Source of the DNA: Chloroflexota bacterium
Lineage (GTDB): Bacteria > Chloroflexota > UBA6077 > FW602-bin22 > JACPQP01
Direction: 5' to 3'
Assembly (NCBI GenBank): GCA_016190465.1
Contig: JACPQP010000270.1
Coordinates: 1-8,775, forward strand
DNA length: 8,775 bases
This document shows, in pieces, positions 1 to 6,277 of this stretch (position 1 is its first letter; each line of letters begins with the position of its first letter). A program made the position numbers and the translations under genes. The notes under the pieces were generated by a model, which did not search any database, had not been told where the DNA came from, and saw nothing but the letters and a program-made list of their open reading frames with translations.

Positions 1-789
1 GCCTGGATCGGCGAGCAGATACAGGCCGACCTCCTGTGGCTCGAGCCAGACCCGGAAACGGGATTGCCCGCTCGCGACCGGTCGACGGCCGAGAACATCG
101 TACACGTCGCGTGGCCAGGGCAGGCGAATCTCTCGCTCGCCGCGCCCGTTGGGGTCCACGCACAGGAGGTGTCGGTTCACGTAGAGGATATCATCGTGGT
201 CATCGTAGATGTGTACCCCCGCGGTCCGGGCTATTCCTTGCAGCAAACCCGCCGGCAGATCTGGCGCCGCGCTGTACACGGAGGTCCACTCGGGGAAGGA
301 GCGAACCGCCAGCCCAGCCAGGTCCCATCCAGCCACTCTCCCCAGGCGCTGGACGTTGGCATCGTCCACGTAGAAGAACGGGCGCACCGGATTGGTGGTG
401 CCATACACCACTGGCCCCCGCAGGTCGCGCGTATAGGGGTGGGCGTAGTCGTCGATCTCGACACGCAGGCGCTCCTCCACATCCATCAGACGGATGTCCA
501 TGCCGGTGAGATCCCGCGTTCCCTCCTGCGTCAGCGTGTCCCCGATCCAGCCCGGCGCGTACACCCACACGAGAACCTTGCCATCCCGCTCGAGGAAGTT
601 CTCCCAGGCCCACTTCCTGTCCTTGCACTGGTCCTGCGGGGGCTTGAGGCCAGCTTCCCGGATCCAATCGGGACGATAGAGCATGCCCAGCATGAACGAG
701 CCGTCCGGGAGCCAGTACATCTCGTTGGCGAAGGCGCGAGCCATCTTGTGATACGCGGGCAGGAAGTCGTCCTTGTGTTTCCACGACTT
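1..789 (-). pseudogene. Mosaic 3' remnant: solute-binding-protein-like piece joined to GH42-type beta-galactosidase-like C-terminus, incomplete at left edge
   Basis: This frame is open from 789 to base 1 on the minus strand (263 codons, no stop) and lies one frame from the upstream hydrolase. It has no start codon with a ribosome site, so it looks like a fused remnant. Residues about 1-52 (789-634) resemble the part of an ABC sugar solute-binding protein around the motif LYRPDWIREAGLKPP, which recalls the usual LYYNKDLFKEAGL-PP. From about residue 58 it reads like the C-terminal half of GH42-type beta-galactosidase-like proteins: GKVLVWVYAPGWIGD (70-84), DLTGM, a PFFYVDD stretch, then a beta-rich tail with DVLGRRPV and VWLEPQEVGLYLL. 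Such tails usually end soon after, so the true stop is probably just outside the window. All assignments are from memory of motifs. It could instead be a frameshifted extension of the upstream gene or an assembly join. Confidence 0.55.
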
Positions 790-2927
790 CGGTAGGGGTC
801 GACGTCGAGCTGGCGCTCCAGGTCAATCGCGATCTGGTCCAGGTAACCGTAGGGGAAGCCGTGGCTGAAGTCGATCGCCGACCATGTGGCCGGGTCCGTG
901 CCGAGCGCCTCGAAAAGCTCAGGGCGCCAGAACCGGGGCACCCGCTCGCGCAGCCGGCTGATGGCGGCCCGGAAGCGGGGGAGCAGGGGCAGGAGGTCCT
1001 CTCGCTGGAACTCCCGCTCGACCTCGCTCAACGTGTGCTCCCAGCGAAGGTACCGCCAGAACAGCTCGGCAAGCTCGCGGTAGACGAGCGCCAGCTCGTG
1101 CTGGAGGTTGAAAGAGAGGTGCAGAGCACGGTAGTGCTTGTCGGGAAGATCGGGGCGCAACCCCTCGACACGGGCGAGAACCCGGTGGCTCAGCGCGATG
1201 GCCTCGTCCTTCTCGGCGACGATGCGCTGGACGTTCTCGCGCGTTGGCGCGATCCGCTCCATCCCGCCATCGACCAGCTTCGCACTGCGATTCACCGTCA
1301 GGTGGCGCATCCGTTCGAGACTTTCCGGAAAGAGGGTGTGGCTCCCCAGTGCGACGCCCCGCACGTACATCGCCTTTTCCATCACCCGCGTGCCGTCGCG
1401 CAGGATCTCGACGACCCGCGGTCCGACCTCGGCGCCGTACGTTCGCTCGGCCCACCGCTGCCAGATCCGCTCCGGCGAGGCCGTCCGGTCCCAGGCCAGG
1501 GCGAAGAAGGTCTCGAAGTCCGGAGCGTTGAAGTGGTTCTGCCAGTCCAGGTGGCGCTGATAGAGACCGTCGACGCCTCGGTCGGCGTAGAGCTGGACGC
1601 GCTCCTCGATGAACGGGGAGATCGGCGCCAGGGTGCCCCACCGCAGGCCGGCGCGATACTCGCCGCCCAGGCAGAACTCGATCGCCTCCGCGTTGTGGGG
1701 TACATATCGACCCGCGAGGGGGTGCGGCGCATTGCCGTAGTACATGTCCCCGTACTGCGCCTTGTTGCAGACGATGACACGCCGGTCGAGTCGGCCAGCC
1801 AGCGGAGCGAAGAACTCTTCGGCGAGGATGTGGCGCCACCCTCCCAGGTACGTCCGAAGGATGAGTCGCTTGTCCTGCCCTGGCGCCGCCTCATCCATCC
1901 CCGCGAGCGCTTGCGCGATCAGCTCGTGAAGATGCTCCGCCGGAGTCCGGGCACGACACCTGGCGCAGGCGCAGTAGAAGACGTCGGTATCGGCCCACGA
2001 GATCCACAGCTCCATCCCGGCGGCCTCCGGAACCACCTCGAACAGCTCGCGGACCTTCGCGCGATACCAGGCCCAGGTGGTGGGGTGAGAGGTGCAGACG
2101 CGAGGGAGATTCTGGCGGAGCCACGGCCAGTTCGGGGGTGCGAAGTAGCGCTTCCCGCCAGGCGGATCGGTCGCCACGATCTCGGGGTGGAGCCGAGGCA
2201 GGGCGGGCGGGTATCTCAGCTCGACCATCGTCAGGTAGACGTCGATGCCGTAGTCGGCGGCGAGCGAGACGAGTTCTCGCGCCCGGGCGCGCTTTCGGTC
2301 GAGCTCCGGCTCGCACGCGGCGTCGAGCAATTCAGGAAAGTGGCGGTATCCCACGAGCGCCGAGTTCATCTCGGGCCAATCCTGGCCCAGGCAGCAGACG
2401 TTGCCGCGGTGGCGGGCGAAGTACCTCATCGTGCGCTGATATCGATCAAGCAGCGGCGGCGCCGGGTCATCGTACAGCCTCAACCCGTGCTGCTCGCGGG
2501 CGCGCAGGCGGAACGAGGGGCGCTGCGCGAGGGAGACCGGAGGGAGGATGGCATCCGTTCCCGTGACCTGGAGCCGGTCGAGCACCTCGTCCACCGCGTA
2601 AAGTGCGCCCCGGGGGCCGGCGCCGACGGCGAAGACGGCCGGATGTCCGCCGATCTGGCCGGTCTGGACGGCGATGGCTTCACCGTCGGGGTCACGCTCG
2701 GCCTGGACGCCCGATCGGGCGATGAGGCGATGGGTGGCCGGCGTTCCCAGGAGGATCAGGCCGGTGGCCGCTCCATGGGCCTCCTCTTCGCTCAACACGG
2801 GCAGGGTCGCTCCCGTGCGCTGCCTCACCTCGTCCACCAACAACCGGGCGGCCGCGCGCTCGACGCGGCTGGCGTGGGCGCCGACGACCACGGAGGCGCA
2901 GGTCTGTCCGGACGTGATCCAATCCAT
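531..2927 (-). CDS. GH67/DUF4838-like glycoside hydrolase (putative alpha-glucuronidase family), frame broken at its 3' end
   Basis: This is a probable carbohydrate-active enzyme related to GH67 alpha-glucuronidases, which remove (4-O-methyl)glucuronic acid from xylo-oligosaccharides; the actual substrate is unknown. ATG 2927 is chosen because AAGGAG lies 5 nt upstream; an in-frame upstream ATG at 3026 has no such site and would extend into the promoter. Residues 1-130 form the alpha/beta N-terminal domain, ending in VGAGPRGALYAVDEVLDRL (101-119), typical of GH67/GH20-like proteins. A TIM-barrel-like region follows (about 140-500), with WISWADTD (308-315), a Cys cluster C319/C321/C324, and LAWDRTASPERIWQRWAERTYG (477-498), like the GH67 LAW-P...W...TFG region. 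A helical C-terminal part reaches residue 713 (about 789), close to normal GH67 length. Beyond this the frame gives low-complexity Arg/Ser/Thr-rich sequence to a TGA at 531, while the neighbouring frame looks coding. No signal peptide is visible, suggesting a cytoplasmic enzyme. The catalytic residues could not be assigned. Confidence 0.75.
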   Translation of the reverse strand: MDWITSGQTCASVVVGAHASRVERAAARLLVDEVRQRTGATLPVLSEEEAHGAATGLILLGTPATHRLIARSGVQAERDPDGEAIAVQTGQIGGHPAVFAVGAGPRGALYAVDEVLDRLQVTGTDAILPPVSLAQRPSFRLRAREQHGLRLYDDPAPPLLDRYQRTMRYFARHRGNVCCLGQDWPEMNSALVGYRHFPELLDAACEPELDRKRARARELVSLAADYGIDVYLTMVELRYPPALPRLHPEIVATDPPGGKRYFAPPNWPWLRQNLPRVCTSHPTTWAWYRAKVRELFEVVPEAAGMELWISWADTDVFYCACARCRARTPAEHLHELIAQALAGMDEAAPGQDKRLILRTYLGGWRHILAEEFFAPLAGRLDRRVIVCNKAQYGDMYYGNAPHPLAGRYVPHNAEAIEFCLGGEYRAGLRWGTLAPISPFIEERVQLYADRGVDGLYQRHLDWQNHFNAPDFETFFALAWDRTASPERIWQRWAERTYGAEVGPRVVEILRDGTRVMEKAMYVRGVALGSHTLFPESLERMRHLTVNRSAKLVDGGMERIAPTRENVQRIVAEKDEAIALSHRVLARVEGLRPDLPDKHYRALHLSFNLQHELALVYRELAELFWRYLRWEHTLSEVEREFQREDLLPLLPRFRAAISRLRERVPRFWRPELFEALGTDPATWSAIDFSHGFPYGYLDQIAIDLERQLDVDPYRSRGNTRTTSCPRITRWLAPSPTRCTGSRTARSCWACSIVPIGSGKLASSPRRTSARTGSGPGRTSSSGMARFSCGCTRRAGSGTR

Positions 2928-2932
2928 CGCCG

Positions 2933-2938
2933 CTCCTT
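2933..2938 (-). promoter_or_regulatory. Ribosome binding site of the GH67-like gene
   Basis: AAGGAG on the minus strand, 5 nt before ATG 2927. It decides the start over the in-frame ATG at 3026. Confidence 0.8.
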
Positions 2939-2964
2939 GGCCAGGATGATCCCGAGAGCCTATC

Positions 2965-2976
2965 GCAATCGCTCGC
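2965..2976. promoter_or_regulatory. Possible second, degenerate operator half-copy
   Basis: GCAATCGCTCGC matches 10 of 12 bases of the adjacent perfect palindrome GCAAGCGCTTGC. The two centres are 14 bp apart. It may be a weaker secondary repressor site or a chance match. Confidence 0.3.
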
Positions 2977-2978
2977 CT

Positions 2979-2990
2979 GCAAGCGCTTGC
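2979..2990. promoter_or_regulatory. LacI-family (cre-like) operator
   Basis: GCAAGCGCTTGC is a perfect 12-bp palindrome with the central CG and AAGCGCTT core typical of LacI/GalR/CcpA-family operators. It lies just downstream of the -10 box of the GH67-like promoter, covering the predicted transcription start (about 2991). A bound repressor would block that promoter. No LacI-family gene is in the window. Confidence 0.7.
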
Positions 2991-2997
2991 GTCGCCC

Positions 2998-3026
2998 ATC
3001 GTAGCACTCCAGTGGGGGGTTGTCAA
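2998..3026 (-). promoter_or_regulatory. Sigma70-type promoter of the GH67-like gene
   Basis: On the minus strand there is a perfect -35 TTGACA (3026-3021), a 17-bp spacer, and -10 TACGAT (3003-2998) preceded by TGC, an extended -10. The predicted start near 2991 gives a leader of about 64 nt that includes the LacI-type palindrome. Confidence 0.7.
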
Positions 3027-3044
3027 GAGGGTCTGTGATACAAT
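3020..3044 (+). promoter_or_regulatory. Possible promoter of the larA-like gene (extended -10)
   Basis: TACAAT (3039-3044) is preceded by TGA, forming an extended -10. TTGTCA (3020-3025) lies upstream, but the 13-bp spacing is too short for a standard -35, so the extended -10 would have to do most of the work. TTGTCAA here overlaps the -35 of the divergent promoter. Confidence 0.45.
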
Positions 3045-3072
3045 AGCGGTTGGCCGCTCGACATCTGCCCTC

Positions 3073-3109
3073 TCGCCGCGTCGGGCCGCCCATCGGCCCG
3101 ACGCGGCGG
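3073..3109 (+). other. Perfect 15-bp GC-rich hairpin in the leader of the larA-like gene
   Basis: Bases 3074-3088 pair without mismatch with 3094-3108 around the 5-nt loop CCCAT, and 3073/3109 can add a T-G wobble. It lies between the predicted start of transcription (about 3051) and the ribosome site at 3131. No T-run follows, so it is not a standard intrinsic terminator. It may stabilise the leader, pause polymerase or bind a regulator. Confidence 0.65.
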
Positions 3110-3142
3110 CGGAGGCCGGCCAGACTACCGAGGAGGAGCAAG

Positions 3143-4348
3143 ATGACCAAGCTATCTATGCGCCTGGACACCGGCCCCATCAGTTGCGACCTGCCTGACG
3201 ACTGGCAGGTAAACAACCTGAGCGTGAGCAGCGCGCCCGCGCTCACGCCCGACGAGATGCGCGACGCGCTGCGTAGGCCCATCGGCGCCCCGCGCATCTC
3301 CGAGCTGGCCCGGGGCAAACGAACGGCCGTCATCATCGTCGACGACCTGACTCGCCCCACTCCGGCCTACGCCTACGTCCCCCTCATCATCGAGGAACTG
3401 AAGGCCGGAGGCATCGCCGACGCCGGCATCAAGATCATCGGCGGGATCGGCTGCCACCGACCGATGCTCAGCGTCGACTTCCGGCGGAAGGTCGGCGACT
3501 GGGTCGTCGACCGCTACGAGTGCATCACCCACAACCCCCACGAGCACAACGTCTACGTGGGCACGACGCCGCGCGGCATCCGGGTCGAGATCAACGACGA
3601 GGTGGCCGAGGCCGACGTCAAGATCGTGGCCGGCGGGATCATCCCCCACGGCTCGGCCGGGTTCGGCGGCGGCGCCAAGCTGATCCTACCGGGCGTCTGC
3701 TCGATCGGCACCATCACCGCCCACCACTCGACGATGCTCCAGGGGGCCCGGCGCTGTCTGGTCGAGGGCAACGAGTTTCGGGACGAGCTCGAGCAGATCG
3801 CCCGGGTGGCCGGGCTGGACGCCATCGTCAACTGCGTGATGAACGCCGACGTCGAGGTCGCCGGGCTGTTCGCCGGTGACCTGGTTGCTGCCCACCGGGC
3901 CGGGGTCGAGGCCGCGCGAGAGCTGTACGCGGTCGATGCGCCCCGGGGGGTCGACGCCGCGATCGTCAGCGGTTTCCCCCAGGATCGCGAGTTCGGCCAG
4001 TCGCTCAAGGGGATGCACCGCTGCCCGGCCACCGTCCGGGAGGGCGGGACGGTCCTCTTCGTGTCGGCCGGCACGGAGGGGCCGGGCTTCCACCACCTGG
4101 GCGAGCGGGCTCGCAAGGCCGAGCGGCACAGCCCGGCGAAGCCGCCGGCCAGCCCGGCTGGCGAGGGCCGGCACTTGATCGTCTACTGCCCCACCGTCGG
4201 CCCCGACGAGGTTGCCCGCCGGATCCCGCCCACCGCCTCCTTCCACCGCGATCTCGCCTCGGCGGTGGCCGAGCTGCGGGCCCGGCACAGCCGGGCGTCG
4301 GTGAACGTCTTCCCACAGGGGGCGCTGACGATCATCCGCGAGGGCTGA
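3143..4348 (+). CDS. larA: LarA-family (DUF2088) nickel-pincer-dependent 2-hydroxyacid racemase/epimerase
   Basis: A 401-residue LarA homologue. LarA interconverts D- and L-lactate using a Ni-containing pyridinium pincer (NPN) cofactor; other family members racemise or epimerise different 2-hydroxyacids, including sugar acids, so the substrate here is open. Visible motifs follow LarA in order and spacing: DDLTRPTP (67-74, D68 and R71), GCHR (H105), PHGSAGFGGGAKLILPG (168-184) with H169 and the cofactor-anchoring K179, and H194/H195. The distances H169-K179 (10) and K179-H195 (16) equal those of Lactobacillus plantarum LarA (H174, K184, H200). ATG 3143 is preceded by AGGAGGA 5 nt upstream; an upstream in-frame ATG at 3050 would begin in the leader before the hairpin and is rejected. 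No signal peptide. The cofactor genes larB, larC and larE are not in the window. It converges with the hydroxyacid dehydrogenase gene, 7 bp apart. Confidence 0.88.
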   Translation: MTKLSMRLDTGPISCDLPDDWQVNNLSVSSAPALTPDEMRDALRRPIGAPRISELARGKRTAVIIVDDLTRPTPAYAYVPLIIEELKAGGIADAGIKIIGGIGCHRPMLSVDFRRKVGDWVVDRYECITHNPHEHNVYVGTTPRGIRVEINDEVAEADVKIVAGGIIPHGSAGFGGGAKLILPGVCSIGTITAHHSTMLQGARRCLVEGNEFRDELEQIARVAGLDAIVNCVMNADVEVAGLFAGDLVAAHRAGVEAARELYAVDAPRGVDAAIVSGFPQDREFGQSLKGMHRCPATVREGGTVLFVSAGTEGPGFHHLGERARKAERHSPAKPPASPAGEGRHLIVYCPTVGPDEVARRIPPTASFHRDLASAVAELRARHSRASVNVFPQGALTIIREG

Positions 4349-4355
4349 TATCTAC

Positions 4356-5372
4356 TCAGTCTGGCTCCTCCAGCGTGAGGCGGCTGCGAAGCTCCCGGTT
4401 GACAAGGCCGCGTGGCCAGCGGCCACCCAGGATCCGCGCGGCCTCGTCGACCGCGTGGTGGCGCCAGGCGATCATCGACTCCTGGGAGTAGACGGCGTGG
4501 TGGGGCGTCAGGACGACGTTGGCCGTGCCGACAAGTGGGCTGTCGAGCGGGAGCGGCTCCGTCTCGAACACGTCCAGGCCAGCGCCGGCGATGCGTCCGT
4601 CGCGCAGCGCGGCCACCAGCGCCGGCTCGTCGACGACCGGCCCCCGACAGGTGTTGACGAGGTAGGCGGTCGGCTTCATCGCGGCGAACTGGGCCGAGCC
4701 GATCAGGTGGCAGGTCTCGACCATCAGGGGGACGTGGAGCGTGACGAGATCGGACTCCCGCAGCAGCTCGTCCAGCCCGACGAGCCGGACCCCGAGCGGC
4801 TCGGCCACTTCGGCACGGACGTACGGATCGTAGCCCAGCAGCCGGAAGCCAAGACCGGCGACCTTCCGGGCGACCAGTCGGCCGATGTTCCCCAGGCCGA
4901 CGATGCCGCACGTTTGCCCGCGCAGCCGGCGCACCTCGCCAATCGCCTGCCGGCCGTCGTAGTAGCCCCGCTGCCAGGTGCCATCGCGCACGGCCCGGTC
5001 CATCGGGAGCAGTCTCCGGGCGCAGGCCAGCATCAGGGCGACGGCGTGGTCGGATACCTCCTCGATGCAGTAGGCGTGGAGGTTGGCCACGACGATGTTG
5101 CGCTCGGTGGCCGCCACGACGTCGACGCGGTCGTAGCCGATGCTGCACTGGACGATGCCGCGGCACCGCCGGAGGGACGCGATGAGCTCGCGGGCGACCC
5201 GGTACCCGGCGTTCATCACGACGTCGGCGTCCCGCGCTGCCTCAATCGCCTCGGCCTCGGTCGTCACCTGCACCTGAACCAGCTCGGCGCCGACCGGATC
5301 AAGCACTCGTCGCTCGTAGGCCAGATCGTCGGCCAGGGGCGCACCGAGACGGACAACCCGCAGGCTCGTCAC
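4356..5372 (-). CDS. D-2-hydroxyacid dehydrogenase, C-terminal-binding-protein (CtBP)-like, NAD-binding
   Basis: A 338-residue member of the D-isomer-specific 2-hydroxyacid dehydrogenase family, which interconverts 2-ketoacids and D-2-hydroxyacids with NAD(H). The N-terminal substrate domain contains CSIGYDRVDV (76-85) and CIEEVSDHAVALMLACAR (102-119), characteristic of the CtBP-like subgroup. The Rossmann motif GLGNIG (159-164) is followed by D182, which favours NAD over NADP. The catalytic triad is present: R243 (NTCRGPVVDE), E272 (DVFETEP) and H291 (TPHHAVYS), with R-E spacing of 29 as in SerA. The start is GTG at 5372, inside the GATGAGTGA end of the preceding gene (4-nt GTGA overlap). 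No strong ribosome site is visible, so translational coupling is likely. The LarA homologue ends 7 bp beyond its stop on the other strand. The substrate is not determined; lactate, glyoxylate and sugar acids are possible. Confidence 0.88.
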   Translation of the reverse strand: MTSLRVVRLGAPLADDLAYERRVLDPVGAELVQVQVTTEAEAIEAARDADVVMNAGYRVARELIASLRRCRGIVQCSIGYDRVDVVAATERNIVVANLHAYCIEEVSDHAVALMLACARRLLPMDRAVRDGTWQRGYYDGRQAIGEVRRLRGQTCGIVGLGNIGRLVARKVAGLGFRLLGYDPYVRAEVAEPLGVRLVGLDELLRESDLVTLHVPLMVETCHLIGSAQFAAMKPTAYLVNTCRGPVVDEPALVAALRDGRIAGAGLDVFETEPLPLDSPLVGTANVVLTPHHAVYSQESMIAWRHHAVDEAARILGGRWPRGLVNRELRSRLTLEEPD

Positions 5373-6043
5373 TCATCGCCGCCGGAGAGCGCGGTCAACA
5401 GTCGGAGCAGGCTGAGGAACAGGTTCAGGATGTTCAGGTAGAGGGCGACCGTCATCAGCACGGCGTTCCCGACGGTGTCCTCCAGGTGGCGGGCACGCTG
5501 CACGTCGACCAGGATGTACAGGCTGAAGATCACGGCGCCGCCCAGGCCGAGCAGCAGGTTTAGCGCCGGAAGGTGCACGAACAGGCCGACCAGCCCGGCG
5601 ACGATGAGGGCCAGGAGCCCGAAGAAGAGGTAATCGCCCAGCCGGGAGAAGTCGCGCCGCGTTGTCAGCGCGTAGGCGCTGAGCCCAAAGGTGAGTGCGG
5701 CGGTCATGCCCGCGGCCTGGTAGACGATGCCGCCCAGTCCGGCCCGCACGTAGATGTCGATCAGTGGACCAAGCATCAGCCCGCTGAAGAACGTCATGCC
5801 GTAGAGGAGGCCAAGATTGAGCACCGGGACGTTGCGGGCCAGACTGACGGCGATGACGCAGACCAGCATGGCAATCGCGGCGACCAGCGTGATGCCGCCC
5901 CCGAGCCGAACGCCGACGAGCGCGCCGGCAGCGGTGAAGATCATCGAGAACGCCAGCAGCGCCAGCACCTTGCCGAGGACACCCGACCGGACCTGGGTTT
6001 GCGCATAGATATCAGGCAGACCAGACTCGCGTGGTTGGTACAC
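5369..6043 (-). CDS. Bax inhibitor-1/YccA (TMBIM) family integral membrane protein
   Basis: A 224-residue inner-membrane protein with seven hydrophobic segments (about 24-44, 50-69, 74-95, 105-126, 137-157, 160-180, 193-217), the family layout. Known relatives are Bacillus YetJ (pH-sensitive calcium leak) and E. coli YccA (inhibitor of FtsH). SLYILVDVQRA (174-184) and ALYLNILNLFLSLLRLL (200-216) match the last two helices. D180 corresponds to the first aspartate of the YetJ pair (D171), but the residue 24 positions later, where YetJ has D195, is N204. The start is GTG at 6043 with AAAGGAG 6 nt upstream. A strong promoter lies at 6116-6144. Its stop overlaps the start of the dehydrogenase gene, so the two form one operon. 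The physiological role is unknown. Confidence 0.9.
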   Translation of the reverse strand: MYQPRESGLPDIYAQTQVRSGVLGKVLALLAFSMIFTAAGALVGVRLGGGITLVAAIAMLVCVIAVSLARNVPVLNLGLLYGMTFFSGLMLGPLIDIYVRAGLGGIVYQAAGMTAALTFGLSAYALTTRRDFSRLGDYLFFGLLALIVAGLVGLFVHLPALNLLLGLGGAVIFSLYILVDVQRARHLEDTVGNAVLMTVALYLNILNLFLSLLRLLTALSGGDE

Positions 6044-6049
6044 CTTGCA

Positions 6050-6056
6050 CTCCTTT
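6050..6056 (-). promoter_or_regulatory. Ribosome binding site supporting the GTG start of the Bax inhibitor-1 gene
   Basis: AAAGGAG on the minus strand, 6 nt before GTG 6043. It supports GTG as the initiator. Confidence 0.8.
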
Positions 6057-6072
6057 CTCGTTCTTTACTCAG

Positions 6073-6087
6073 TCTCTCACCGAGAGA
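6073..6087 (-). other. Small hairpin in the Bax inhibitor-1 leader
   Basis: TCTCTC (6073-6078) and GAGAGA (6082-6087) form a 6-bp stem with a 3-nt loop, within the predicted 5' leader about 17 nt before the ribosome site. It is short and its role is unknown. Confidence 0.3.
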
Positions 6088-6115
6088 ACACCGCCAAGTG
6101 TGCCACGTTGCGGAC

Positions 6116-6144
6116 ATTATACCAGGAAGCCATCACCCTGTCTC
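6116..6144 (-). promoter_or_regulatory. Promoter of the Bax inhibitor-1/dehydrogenase operon
   Basis: On the minus strand, -10 TATAAT (6121-6116) is perfect and preceded by TGG (extended -10). A -35 GAGACA (6144-6139, 4 of 6) lies 17 bp upstream. The predicted leader is about 65 nt. Confidence 0.75.
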
Positions 6145-6180
6145 TCTATTCACCGCGGCAGGCCTTGGCAGAAAGGCAAT

Positions 6181-6210
6181 TTGACAACCTGGCCACCGCT
6201 CCGCTACGCT
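6181..6210 (+). promoter_or_regulatory. Possible promoter of the RNase Z gene
   Basis: TTGACA (6181-6186) is a perfect -35. With an 18-bp spacer, TACGCT (6205-6210) gives a weak -10 (TA...T). It points toward the gene starting at 6278, leaving a leader of about 60 nt. The 234-bp gap 6044-6277 between divergent genes holds this promoter, the opposite one and no convincing gene. Confidence 0.45.
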
Positions 6211-6277
6211 GGCGGCAGGCCATGCGGGGCTCTATTGGCGTGAGTCGTGCAGGGCAACCCGGTGCGGGCGACGAACG

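Noticed and set aside
780..800. Programmed ribosomal frameshift joining the hydrolase to the downstream frame
   Set aside because: The site has no slippery heptamer and no evident stimulatory structure, and the downstream frame reads like different protein families.
861..3038. Long plus-strand open frame (725 codons) opposite the GH67-like gene
   Set aside because: It is antisense to a gene with clear family motifs and a ribosome site, and its translation shows no recognisable motif. Such shadows are expected in GC-rich DNA.
4349..4355. Bidirectional terminator between the convergent larA-like and dehydrogenase genes
   Set aside because: The gap is only 7 bp and no stem with a T-run is visible there.
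4455..5441. Plus-strand open frame (328 codons) opposite the dehydrogenase
   Set aside because: It lies antisense to a gene with intact catalytic and NAD-binding motifs, and its product has no motif of its own.
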